DNA of 11,956 nucleotides from an uncultured Clostridia bacterium (GTDB lineage: Bacteria; Bacillota; Clostridia; Christensenellales; Borkfalkiaceae), in contig CALVXL010000018.1 of assembly GCA_944369635.1 (NCBI GenBank), positions 1 to 11,956 of the forward strand, in the 5' to 3' direction. The notes below the pieces were generated by a model, which worked only from the letters and a program-made list of their open reading frames with translations, was not told the DNA's origin and searched no databases. Below, piece after piece: positions 5,704 through 11,956 of this stretch. Position 1 is the stretch's first letter; each line of letters opens with the position of its first letter. The position numbers and the translations under genes were made by a program.

Positions 5704-6429
5704 ATGGAAACGATAAAATTAAAGCAAAAAAAAGATACGCGCATGGTAGCTCACAGGGGATTGAGCGGGATCGAGCGCGAAAATTCTCTTTCGGCTTTTG
5801 TCGCGGCGGGAAACCGCGATTATTTCGGCATGGAATGCGACGTGCACGTGACAAAAGACGGGAAATATTTGATTTTTCATGATGACACGACAGGGCGGAT
5901 TTGCGAAAAGGATTTTCGTATCGAAGAAACGGATTTCGAAGAACTTTCGCATCTTCGGTTGCTTGCGAGCGGGAAAGAAGGCGTTTATGATCGCGCGCAT
6001 TTAATCCCGACGTTAAAAGAATATCTCGAAGTCTGCGCGCGCTATCAAAAGGTCGCCGTGATCGAGCTGAAAAATGCGATGCAGGAAAAGAACATTGCGG
6101 AGATCATTGAGATCTGCAAAGCGGAATACGATCTGGCAAAGATCATCTTCATTTCTTTTTCGTATGAGAATATGGTTACGGTGCGTAAGCTTCTGCCGCA
6201 ACAAAAATTGCAGTATCTTGTGGATTTTTACACGGACGATCTTATCGGAAAACTGAAAAAATACAATTTTGATCTGGATATCAATTACCGTTCGCTGACG
6301 GCGGAAAACGTAAAACTTTTGCACGAAAACGGCGTGGAAATCAATTGCTGGACGTGCAACAGCGCGGAAAGCGCGGCGGCGTTGATCGAATGGGGCGTGG
6401 ATTATATCACGACGGAGATTCTGCAGTAA
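5704..6429 (+). CDS. Glycerophosphodiester phosphodiesterase (GDPD)
   Basis: This enzyme hydrolyses deacylated phospholipid head groups (glycerophosphodiesters) to glycerol-3-phosphate and an alcohol. The 241-residue product is a single GDPD barrel. It shows A-H-R-G (16-19) with catalytic H17, E-N-S (26-28), the metal-site segment M-E-C-D-V-H-V-T-K-D-G (43-53), H-D-D-T-T (59-63) with the second catalytic H59, V-I-E-L-K (119-123) and a late N-C-W-T (214-217). It has no signal peptide, so it acts in the cytoplasm on imported or internally generated substrate. The start at 5704 is preceded by AGAGGTGA. A further in-frame ATG at 5680 lies inside the promoter -10 element and is rejected. The gene may read through from its neighbour as well as from its own promoter, and a strong hairpin follows. 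Confidence 0.93.
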   Translation: METIKLKQKKDTRMVAHRGLSGIERENSLSAFVAAGNRDYFGMECDVHVTKDGKYLIFHDDTTGRICEKDFRIEETDFEELSHLRLLASGKEGVYDRAHLIPTLKEYLEVCARYQKVAVIELKNAMQEKNIAEIIEICKAEYDLAKIIFISFSYENMVTVRKLLPQQKLQYLVDFYTDDLIGKLKKYNFDLDINYRSLTAENVKLLHENGVEINCWTCNSAESAAALIEWGVDYITTEILQ

Positions 6430-6465
6430 AAGATTTCTGCCGATGATCCGATAAAGGCTTATCTG

Positions 6466-6493
6466 CGGGCGCGACTTATCGTCGCGCCCGTTT
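6466..6493 (+). terminator. Intrinsic terminator after the GDPD gene
   Basis: CGGGCGCGAC (6466-6475) pairs perfectly with GTCGCGCCCG (6481-6490) around TTATC, followed by only TTT. The T-run is short, so termination may be partial or factor-assisted. A six-base-pair hairpin TTTCCG-TAA-CGGAAA (6491-6505) follows directly. The remaining bases to the next promoter at 6582 show nothing I recognise. Confidence 0.75.
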
Positions 6494-6581
6494 CCGTAAC
6501 GGAAAAGTTGTCCTTTCGGGCGCGAGGGGGCGTCAATAAAAACGTTTCCGCTGTCCGATAAAGGGAAATGGTTATCGCCGA

Positions 6582-6610
6582 TTGACAATTTTTCGTCGTC
6601 ATGATAATAT
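6582..6610 (+). promoter_or_regulatory. Promoter of the kinase-GH2 operon
   Basis: TTGACA (6582-6587), a 17-base spacer and TAATAT (6605-6610), with TGA directly upstream of the -10 forming an extended -10. Transcription would begin near 6617. The leader holds CGGAGG, well spaced for the ATG at 6636. No clear operator palindrome flanks it. Confidence 0.78.
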
Positions 6611-6635
6611 AAAACAGAATAAATCGGAGGAAAAG

Positions 6636-7556
6636 ATGGGAAGGGTATTCGTACTTGGCAGCATAAACTGCGATCTGGTCATCAATGCGCCGTATCTTCC
6701 GCAAAGCGGGGAAACGCTTTCGGGCGGCGGGTTTATCATCAATGCCGGCGGAAAGGGAGCAAACCAGGCGGTCGCCTGCAGCAAACTCGGCGCCGAAACG
6801 TATATGATCGGCGCAATCGGCGACGATCCGTTCGGAAAAATCTGTTACGATTCTCTGAAAAAATACGGATGCGACTGCCGCTACATACAAAAATTGCAGG
6901 GCGTGTCCACGGGAATTGCCAGCATATGGGTGATCGGCGGGGATAACCGCATCGTGCTGGACGGCGGCGCAAATATGCGCCTCGACGAAAAATCGGTGTT
7001 TTCCGTTATCGAAAACGAGTGTCGCGCGGGAGACGTGCTCGTCTGTCAATTGGAAATCGACGGCGCGCTCGTCGCGGCGGCAATGCGCCGCGCCAAAGAA
7101 AAGGGGATGATCACCGTGTTGAATCCCGCTCCTGCCGTTTCGCTGGGCAGAGAAATTCTGTCCGCGACGGACGTACTTGTTCCGAACGAAACGGAAACGG
7201 AAATTTTGACGGGTAAAAAAGCGGGTACGGAGCAGGAACTTCTTTCCGCCTGCGAAAGTCTGAGCGCCTTAGGGGTGGGCGAAATCCTCGTAACGCTCGG
7301 CAAGGACGGTTCGTTTTATTACAAAAAAGGCGAAACTGCGCGCGAAGGCATCATAAAGGTCGCCGTTACGGACACCACCGCTGCGGGCGATACCACCATC
7401 GGCGCGCTGGCGGAACGGTTGGCTTCGGGATTCGGCGTCAGAGAAAGTATGCGGTACTGTGCCGCGGCAAGCGCGCTTACCGTTACCAAAAAAGGCGCGC
7501 AGCAGGCGATACCCTATAAAAAAGAACTGGAAGAATATTTAAAAATTAACGGATAA
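6636..7556 (+). CDS. rbsK: Ribokinase-family (PfkB) sugar kinase
   Basis: This 306-residue cytoplasmic kinase phosphorylates a sugar with ATP, most likely ribose at O5. It follows the ribokinase pattern closely: G-S-I-N-C-D-L (8-14), G-E-T-L near 25-28, G-G-K-G-A-N-Q-A (38-45), G-D-D-P-F-G (62-67), N-P-A-P-A (163-167), N-E-T-E (184-187) and D-T-T-A-A-G-D-T (246-253) with catalytic base D252. The residue after the last motif is Thr where ribokinases usually have Phe, which may alter nucleotide or sugar fit. The start at 6636 has CGGAGG upstream; a TTG at 6582 is the -35 element and is rejected. The glycoside hydrolase follows after 12 bases, so the two are one operon. Another pentose, a nucleoside or a hexose substrate is possible. 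Confidence 0.85.
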   Translation: MGRVFVLGSINCDLVINAPYLPQSGETLSGGGFIINAGGKGANQAVACSKLGAETYMIGAIGDDPFGKICYDSLKKYGCDCRYIQKLQGVSTGIASIWVIGGDNRIVLDGGANMRLDEKSVFSVIENECRAGDVLVCQLEIDGALVAAAMRRAKEKGMITVLNPAPAVSLGREILSATDVLVPNETETEILTGKKAGTEQELLSACESLSALGVGEILVTLGKDGSFYYKKGETAREGIIKVAVTDTTAAGDTTIGALAERLASGFGVRESMRYCAAASALTVTKKGAQQAIPYKKELEEYLKING

Positions 7557-7568
7557 AGGAAAATCGAT

Positions 7569-9275
7569 ATGGAAAAGACAGCGTTTCCCAACCCCGTCAG
7601 AGCGCGCATGGCGACGCAGCTTTTGGACGGGATCTGGAGTTTCGGTTACGACAATGAAAAATGGCAGGATATTTGCGTGCCGTACTGCCCGGAAAGCGAA
7701 CTTTCGGGAGTCCGTAACACCGATTTTATCCCCGTATGTTATTATAAACGCACGTTCACTCCGCAGGAAAAGGGAAAGCGCGTTTTGCTGAACTTCGGAG
7801 CGGTGGATTATTTTTCTCAGGTTTTCGTCAACGGAAAATTTGCGGGCGAACACAAAGGCGGGTATACGCCGTTTTGTTTTGACATCACCGATCTTCTCCG
7901 CGAGGGGGAAAACGAGTTGTCTCTTTGCGTGCGCGATTACAACCTTACCGATCAGCCGCGCGGCAAACAGTCTTTTAAAAAGCAGTCTTTCGGGTGTTTT
8001 TATACCCGCACGACGGGCATCTGGCAGAGCGTGTGGCTGGAATATGCGCCTGAAAACCGCATCGAAAAATTTTATTTTTATCCCGACATCGACCGCGGCG
8101 CGGTAAACGTAGACCTTTTTGTTAAAGGAAAGGGCAACTATCGCGCGGAAGTTTCTTTCGGCGGAAAAATCGTGGGAATAAGCAAAGGCAGAGCGGAATA
8201 CAGAAAAAAATTCCGCATAGGTCTCGATGAAAAACACCTTTGGGATCTGGGAAAGGGAAATTTATACGATGTGCGCATCGTTTACGAAGGCGACGAAGTG
8301 TTTTCCTATTTCGGCTTGCGCGAAGTGGGCTATGAAGGCATGGAATTTGTCCTGAACAAAAGAGCCGTCTTTCAAAAGCTCGTGCTCGATCAGGGCTATT
8401 ATCCCGACGGTATATATACCGCGCCCGATCTCGCCGCCATGCAGAAAGACATCGATATCGCGCTCGATCTCGGATTCAACGGCGCGCGCCTGCATCAAAA
8501 GGTTTTCGACCCGAAGTTTTTATATCTTTGCGACAAAGCGGGCTATATGGTTTGGGGCGAATTTCCCGGGTGGGGCGTCGATTATCACGATCTTGCCGGC
8601 GTCGGGCAGTTCCTCAACGAATGGGAGGAAGCGCTTTCGCGGGATTTCAATCACCCTTGTATCGTTACCTGGTGTCCGCTCAACGAAGCGTGGGGCGCAT
8701 GGGACGACGCAAAGAAAAAACGCGACGTGCGTTATATCGACATCGTTTACAACTTCACCAAAATTTACGACGTCACCCGTCCTTGCGTGGATGTGAGCGG
8801 AGGACATCACGGGCACAAGACCGATCTTTACGATTTCCACTGTTATGAAAGCACCGATAATCTGCGGAAATATCTGGCGCTGCTCGACGAGAAGGATGTG
8901 CTCGAAGTGCCGCTTCTTTATTGTAAGGGAGAGCGGCTCAGATATAAAAAGGGCATACCCGTCAACATCAGCGAATTCGGCGGCATCGCGCTGGGCGTAA
9001 AGACGGACGAAACAAATACGGTCAACGAAGGTGCGGTGCAGAGCGAAGAAACGTGGGGGTACGGTAAGGGCGAACAAGACGGGGGCGCATTTGTAAAAAG
9101 ATACGAAGAGCTGGCGAAACTGCTCTTTTCCTGTAAAAAACTTTCGGGTTTTTGCTATACGCAGCTTTACGACGTGGAACAGGAACAGAACGGTTTTTAC
9201 GATTATCACCGCAACGATAAACTCACCGCCGAACAGAAGCGGGCGATCAGAAAAATCAACGGTTTGCGTTCCTGA
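7569..9275 (+). CDS. Glycoside hydrolase family 2 enzyme, cytoplasmic
   Basis: This retaining glycosidase of 568 residues has the three-domain core of family GH2. The jelly-roll sugar-binding domain (about 15-165) carries Y-x-K-R-T-F (59-63), F-G-A-V-D-Y (76-81) and V-F-V-N-G-K (85-90). An immunoglobulin-like domain spans about 165-265, and the catalytic TIM barrel about 266-568. In the barrel, N-H-P-C-I-V-T-W (361-368) leads to the N-E pair (372-373), with E373 the likely acid/base. I-S-E-F-G-G (467-472) holds the probable nucleophile E469. It has no signal peptide and lacks the extra C-terminal domains of long beta-galactosidases. Specificity could be beta-galactoside, beta-glucuronide or another beta-glycoside. 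It has AAAGGA before the start and is co-transcribed with the kinase, which suggests intracellular breakdown of an imported glycoside. Confidence 0.92.
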   Translation: MEKTAFPNPVRARMATQLLDGIWSFGYDNEKWQDICVPYCPESELSGVRNTDFIPVCYYKRTFTPQEKGKRVLLNFGAVDYFSQVFVNGKFAGEHKGGYTPFCFDITDLLREGENELSLCVRDYNLTDQPRGKQSFKKQSFGCFYTRTTGIWQSVWLEYAPENRIEKFYFYPDIDRGAVNVDLFVKGKGNYRAEVSFGGKIVGISKGRAEYRKKFRIGLDEKHLWDLGKGNLYDVRIVYEGDEVFSYFGLREVGYEGMEFVLNKRAVFQKLVLDQGYYPDGIYTAPDLAAMQKDIDIALDLGFNGARLHQKVFDPKFLYLCDKAGYMVWGEFPGWGVDYHDLAGVGQFLNEWEEALSRDFNHPCIVTWCPLNEAWGAWDDAKKKRDVRYIDIVYNFTKIYDVTRPCVDVSGGHHGHKTDLYDFHCYESTDNLRKYLALLDEKDVLEVPLLYCKGERLRYKKGIPVNISEFGGIALGVKTDETNTVNEGAVQSEETWGYGKGEQDGGAFVKRYEELAKLLFSCKKLSGFCYTQLYDVEQEQNGFYDYHRNDKLTAEQKRAIRKINGLRS

Positions 9276-9327
9276 TCAAAACAGCGCTTCCTTTGCGTTG
9301 CAGTAAAATTTATTATCTGATGACGAA

Positions 9328-9341
9328 ACGGCAATAGCCGT
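9328..9341 (+). other. Small hairpin in the GH2 3' region
   Basis: ACGGC and GCCGT flank AATA. It lies between the GH2 stop and the main terminator and has no T-run. It may only be an incidental or RNA-stabilising stem. Nothing else is evident from 9276 to 9357. Confidence 0.25.
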
Positions 9342-9357
9342 CCCCTAAAGGGATAAG

Positions 9358-9405
9358 AAAAGCCCGCTGCGGAAAAACACAAACGTTTTTCCGCAGCGGG
9401 CTTTT
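9358..9405. terminator. Strong bidirectional terminator
   Basis: A 21-base-pair perfect stem (arms 9358-9378 and 9385-9405) encloses the loop ACAAAC. The arms begin with AAAA and end with TTTT, so RNA from either strand ends in a GC-rich hairpin with a U-run. It closes the kinase-GH2 operon and lies four bases past the stop of the converging LysR gene. Confidence 0.93.
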
Positions 9406-9409
9406 ACTT

Positions 9410-10285
9410 TTATTCCGAAAGGAACGCGGTGCAAAGGGCAAGCACGTTGCGTTGCAGGGCGGTAAGAGGCTTTTTCTTACGGCAGATGACGTAATATTCC
9501 CTTTCGAAACGCGTATTTTCCACTCCGACGCGCCGAAGCGTTCCTTCTTTCAGCTTTTCTTCCGCCATGCCCAACGGCAAGATTGCGATTCCCAACCCCG
9601 CAGCGGCGCAGTTCAGCGCGGCCTGCGGGTTGGCGGATTCGATAAATGGCTCTATTTTCACGCCGTGTGCTTCAGAAAAACTGTCGAACCGTTCGCGCGA
9701 AGCGCTTCCTTTTTCCCGCAGGATAAAGGGGTAATCGAAAAGCTCGGAAATTTTCAGCGTGTCGGGCGCGGGGTAGTCTTTCGCGCATACCGCTACCAGC
9801 TCGTCGCGGTAAAATTTTTGCGCGTCGAATTCCCGCAGATTGACCGCGTTTTCCACCAATCCCAAATCGAGTTCGCCCGTCAGCACCGCATTTTCCACGC
9901 TTTCTTTCGGGAAGATTTTGATTTTCATTTCCGCAGAAGGAAAGTTTTTTCTGATCTTTTTCATGAGCTCCGGAAGCAGAAAAGTTCCGATCGTCAGCGA
10001 TGTGCCGATCTTAATCGTGTCGGCGCGGCTTTTTTTATAAGCGCAGTTTTCAAAGTCGTTGAAATCGTTCAGAACGTTGCAGGCGCGTTCGTACAGTTCT
10101 TGTCCCGCTTCGGTGATCACGAGGCGGTTTTTGATTCTTTTAAATAACCTGACGCCGTAATGCTCTTCCGTTTCCTTGATTACCGCACTGACGGACGGTT
10201 GCGCGATATAGAGGTTTTTCGCCGCCTGCGTAACGGAACGGCATTCGCAAACTTCTTTCAATATCTTAAGATGTCTTAACGTCAT
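9410..10285 (-). CDS. LysR-family transcriptional regulator
   Basis: This 291-residue regulator has an N-terminal winged helix-turn-helix, with the recognition region S-V-T-Q-A-A-K-N-L-Y-I-A-Q-P-S-V-S (17-33) and the wing around I-T-E-A-G (57-61). A linker helix follows, then an effector-binding domain (about 89-290) with the two-lobed periplasmic-binding-protein-like fold. The strand I-K-I-G-T-S-L-T-I-G at 91-100 and the C-terminal A-A-G-L-G-I-A-I-L-P are typical of the CysB/CysL-like effector half. Divergence from the chromate-transporter pair suggests that it controls them and responds to the same anion or a related metabolite. The start at 10285 is the only one that keeps the whole DNA-binding domain. 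It has no Shine-Dalgarno sequence and instead directly follows a run of sixteen A residues. Confidence 0.93.
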   Translation of the reverse strand: MTLRHLKILKEVCECRSVTQAAKNLYIAQPSVSAVIKETEEHYGVRLFKRIKNRLVITEAGQELYERACNVLNDFNDFENCAYKKSRADTIKIGTSLTIGTFLLPELMKKIRKNFPSAEMKIKIFPKESVENAVLTGELDLGLVENAVNLREFDAQKFYRDELVAVCAKDYPAPDTLKISELFDYPFILREKGSASRERFDSFSEAHGVKIEPFIESANPQAALNCAAAGLGIAILPLGMAEEKLKEGTLRRVGVENTRFEREYYVICRKKKPLTALQRNVLALCTAFLSE

Positions 10286-10301
10286 TTTTTTTTTTTTTTT
10301 T
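10285..10301. repeat. Homopolymer of 17 T (A on the lysR coding strand)
   Basis: Seventeen T residues in a row on the plus strand include the complement of the first base of the lysR start codon. The lysR leader therefore ends in a pure A tract. Such runs slip during replication and transcription, so the length may vary between cells and between sequencing reads. Confidence 0.9.
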
Positions 10302-10329
10302 ATAATATTTTTATTATAATTTTATTAAA

Positions 10330-10358
10330 ATTATAGTATTTTACAAATAAACTGTCAA
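10330..10358 (-). promoter_or_regulatory. Consensus promoter of lysR
   Basis: On the minus strand, TTGACA (10358-10353), a 17-base spacer and TATAAT (10335-10330) match consensus fully. The transcript would begin near 10323, giving a leader of about 38 bases that is almost all A and T. Confidence 0.82.
10337..10349. promoter_or_regulatory. Candidate LysR box (T-N11-A)
   Basis: TATTT (10337-10341) and AAATA (10345-10349) flank TAC. This fits the T-N11-A palindrome bound by LysR regulators. It lies inside the lysR promoter and overlaps the -35 of the opposite promoter, as expected for autoregulation plus control of the transporter genes. The region is A+T rich, so chance cannot be excluded. 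Confidence 0.45.
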
Positions 10359-10368
10359 GTGATATAAT
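10340..10368 (+). promoter_or_regulatory. Promoter of the chromate-transporter operon
   Basis: TTTACA (10340-10345), a 17-base spacer and TATAAT (10363-10368), with TGA upstream giving an extended -10. It interleaves with the lysR promoter over 19 bases, so the two polymerases compete. Transcription would begin near 10375, just before GGGAG (10377-10381). Confidence 0.82.
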
Positions 10369-10387
10369 AAACTGACGGGAGATCGAT

Positions 10388-11068
10388 ATGAAAAAAGCAA
10401 AAAAATATCTGAAATTGTTTACGTCTTGTTTTTACATCAGTGCGTTTACGTTCGGCGGGGGTTTTGTCATCATTCCCCTGATGCGGAGAAAGTTCGTGGA
10501 GGATCTGAAATGGCTGGAAGAATCGGAAATGATGGATCTGACGGCAATCGCGCAATCGTCGCCGGGCGCAATCGCCGTCAACGCCGCAATCCTTACGGGA
10601 TATAAAATAGGCGGGATATTCGGCGCGGCAGTCGCCGTATTTGCCACCATTTTGCCGCCCATGCTCATCATCACTGCAATCTCGTTTTTTTACGACGCTT
10701 TCCGCGAAAACGAAATCGTCTCCGCCGTGCTGAAGGGAATGCAGGCGGGCGTAGCCGCGGTCATCTGCGATGTCGTGCTGAAGATGGGCGGCGGCGTATT
10801 CAAAGAAAAAAACGCCTTATACATCGTTCTGATGGCGGCGGCGTTTGTGCTTACGTTTTTTCTCGATATCAACGCGGCGTATATCGTGCTGGGCAGCATT
10901 GCCCTGGCGGTTATCGTGCTTTCTTTAAAATATCTGATCGTGCATAGAAGGAAGAAAAAGACGGCGGAAGATAAAAAAGATGTTGCCGAGGAAAAAATCG
11001 TCAAAGAGCGGGAAGAAGATGACATTAAAGGAAAAGGGGAAAGCGCCGAAGAGGAGGAAAAAAGATGA
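10388..11068 (+). CDS. chrA: Chromate transporter family protein, first half-size subunit
   Basis: This 226-residue membrane protein has one CHR domain, the short-chain form that works as a pair with a second CHR protein. Family signatures are F-T-F-G-G-G (20-25) in the first membrane segment, W-L (42-43), S-S-P-G-A-I-A-V-N (57-65) and a string of hydrophobic segments to about residue 185. Homologues move chromate or sulfate-like anions; the natural substrate in an anaerobe is unknown. Unusually, residues 186-226 form a very charged Lys/Glu tail with no membrane character. The first subunit usually has little beyond its membrane domain. The start at 10388 has GGGAG nearby. The stop overlaps the start of the second subunit by four bases (ATGA), which implies translational coupling. 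Confidence 0.88.
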   Translation: MKKAKKYLKLFTSCFYISAFTFGGGFVIIPLMRRKFVEDLKWLEESEMMDLTAIAQSSPGAIAVNAAILTGYKIGGIFGAAVAVFATILPPMLIITAISFFYDAFRENEIVSAVLKGMQAGVAAVICDVVLKMGGGVFKEKNALYIVLMAAAFVLTFFLDINAAYIVLGSIALAVIVLSLKYLIVHRRKKKTAEDKKDVAEEKIVKEREEDDIKGKGESAEEEEKR

Positions 11069-11628
11069 TCTATCTCGATCTTTTTTGGGTATTCGTTCAG
11101 GTAGGGCTTTTCAGTATCGGCGGCGGCTATGCCGCAATTCCCATCATACAAAGCCATGTCGTGGAGCAGAACGGCTGGCTGACGATGACGGCGTTTACCG
11201 ACCTCATCACCATTGCTGAGATGACGCCGGGACCGATCGCCATCAATTCGGCAACGTTCGTCGGCATAAAAGTCGGCGGAATATGGGGCGGAATCATCGC
11301 CACGCTTGGCTGTATTCTGCCCTCGGCGGTCATCGTGTCGCTTCTGGCGTTCCTTTACTACCGTTTCCGAAAAATGAATTTTGTGCGGGATACGCTTGCC
11401 TTTCTCCGTCCCGTTATCGTGGCGCTCATCGCTTCGGCGGGCTTGTCGATTTTAATCCTTTCGTTCTGGGGTGAAGGCGGTTTTTCGCCCGACGCTTCCG
11501 CGTTGAATATCGCCTCGGTGATCATCTTTGCGGCGGCGATGTTTTTCTTGAGAAAATATAAGGCAAATCCCATTTACGTCATGTTGGGCGCCGGGGTGCT
11601 TGGCGCGGTATTTTATCTTTTGTTATAA
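11065..11628 (+). CDS. chrA: Chromate transporter family protein, second half-size subunit
   Basis: This 187-residue partner also has a single CHR domain. It shows F-S-I-G-G-G (16-21), N-G-W-L-T (36-40), M-T-P-G-P-I-A-I-N (53-61), V-G-I-K-V-G-G-I-W-G-G (66-76) and further membrane segments ending in a hydrophobic C-terminus. Together with the upstream gene it should form the functional two-part transporter in the cytoplasmic membrane, with the two halves in opposite orientation by analogy with studied short-chain pairs. The P-G-P motif is complete here, while the partner has S-P-G-A. GAGGAGG lies upstream, inside the charged-tail codons of the first gene. The divergent LysR protein is the likely regulator. 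Confidence 0.9.
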   Translation: MIYLDLFWVFVQVGLFSIGGGYAAIPIIQSHVVEQNGWLTMTAFTDLITIAEMTPGPIAINSATFVGIKVGGIWGGIIATLGCILPSAVIVSLLAFLYYRFRKMNFVRDTLAFLRPVIVALIASAGLSILILSFWGEGGFSPDASALNIASVIIFAAAMFFLRKYKANPIYVMLGAGVLGAVFYLLL

Positions 11629-11651
11629 TTGCTTTCGTTCAAGATGAAACG

Positions 11652-11701
11652 GCTGCAAGTCAAAAAGAGGCGGAATTTTCCGCCTCTTTTTGACTTGCAG
11701 C
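11652..11701. terminator. Bidirectional terminator with 24-base-pair inverted repeat
   Basis: Arms 11652-11675 and 11678-11701 are exact complements separated by TT. The inner part (AAAAAGAGGCGG, loop AATTTT, CCGCCTCTTTTT) is a normal two-way terminator. A further ten outer base pairs (GCTGCAAGTC with GACTTGCAGC) extend the symmetry beyond what termination needs. It lies between the converging transporter operon and AraC-family gene. Confidence 0.85.
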
Positions 11702-11728
11702 GCCGCTCTGCGCGAAGTTTTTGGATTC

Positions 11729-11956
11729 TTATATTTTTCCCGTTACGATTTTACGGTAGCTCGTTGGAGAAACGCCTATGGTTTTGGTGAAAAGTTCGGT
11801 AAAATAAACGGGATTGTCTATGCCGACCTCCGAGGCGATCTGTGTGACGGAGTCGTCCGTCGCGGCGAGAAGCAGCTTCGATCTTTCGATTCTCACCAGA
11901 TTTAGGTAACGCATGGGGCTCACGTTGAAGAATTTTTTAAACTGATGATGAAAATA
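11729..11956 (-). CDS. AraC-family transcriptional regulator, C-terminal part
   Basis: Only the last 75 codons lie in the window; the frame is open to the right edge. It contains the end of the first helix-turn-helix (F-K-K-F-F-N-V-S-P-M-R-Y-L), the linker R-I-E-R-S-K-L-L-L, and the second helix-turn-helix with D-S-V-T-Q-I-A-S-E-V-G-I-D followed by Y-F-T-E-L-F-T-K and G-V-S-P-T-S-Y-R. This is the usual AraC/XylS signature. The sensing domain, and therefore the inducer, lies outside. GTG 11923 is internal and not a start. The terminator at 11652-11701 follows its stop. Confidence 0.93.
   Translation of the reverse strand, partial: YFHHQFKKFFNVSPMRYLNLVRIERSKLLLAATDDSVTQIASEVGIDNPVYFTELFTKTIGVSPTSYRKIVTGKI

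Noticed and set aside
6491..6505. TTTCCG-TAA-CGGAAA hairpin after the GDPD terminator
   Set aside because: It is short and alone, with no T-run or link to a start codon; it is probably incidental.
6582..6635. Earlier TTG start for the kinase
   Set aside because: It coincides with the -35 hexamer and encodes residues unlike the ribokinase N-terminus.
7539..8237. Minus-strand open frame of 232 codons opposite the start of GH2
   Set aside because: It covers the GH2 sugar-binding domain in antisense and shows no motif.
8520..9209. Minus-strand open frame of 229 codons opposite the GH2 gene
   Set aside because: It lies wholly antisense to conserved GH2 catalytic motifs, has no binding site or recognisable domain, and results from codon bias in the real gene.
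9452..10147. Plus-strand open frame of 231 codons opposite lysR
   Set aside because: It is a shadow of the LysR effector domain on the other strand; its composition is rich in Phe and Arg with no domain or promoter.

Overview
The window looks like ordinary chromosome from an anaerobic, Gram-positive Clostridia-type bacterium, possibly an uncultured gut Firmicute of the Christensenellales kind. This placement is inferred from the tilS-hpt gene order, the purine-rich ribosome binding sites, sigma-A style promoters (TTGACA/TATAAT with 17-base spacers) and the gene content. I see no insertion sequence, phage gene, CRISPR array or rRNA. Thirteen protein genes (one cut by the right edge) and one tRNA fill the window, and no gene-free stretch exceeds about 210 bases.

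Layout. (1) 1-2996: an initiator tRNA-Met gene on the minus strand is divergent from a plus-strand operon of tilS (tRNA-Ile lysidine synthase), hpt (hypoxanthine phosphoribosyltransferase) and a polytopic membrane protein of the YwaF/TMEM164-like type. It ends at a 29-base perfect palindrome. tilS appears to be transcribed as a leaderless mRNA. (2) 3086-4643: a minus-strand gene for a two-membrane-segment coiled-coil protein is divergent from a 73-residue XRE-type regulator. Their two promoters share one overlapping -35 region, and a perfect 9+2+9 palindrome lies between the -35 and -10 of the coiled-coil gene's promoter. This is the most system-like part of the window. (3) 4802-6429: a protein resembling an uncharacterised polysaccharide-deacetylase-like family, then a glycerophosphodiester phosphodiesterase with its own promoter overlapping the upstream stop codon. 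(4) 6636-9275: a promoter-driven two-gene operon of a ribokinase-family sugar kinase and a cytoplasmic glycoside hydrolase family 2 enzyme, closed by a strong bidirectional terminator. (5) 9410-11628: a LysR regulator divergent from a two-gene split chromate-transporter pair whose reading frames overlap by four bases. The two promoters interleave and share a T-N11-A palindrome. (6) 11729 to the right edge: the C-terminal end of an AraC-family regulator on the minus strand.

How the genes work together. Block 1 is housekeeping (tRNA supply and decoding, purine salvage). Block 4 probably releases a sugar from an imported glycoside and phosphorylates one. Block 5 is a LysR-controlled exporter-like pair whose natural substrate is unknown. 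Block 2 looks like a self-contained regulator-target switch with no known name. All family calls come from reading motifs by eye. No database search, structure prediction or folding calculation was run.
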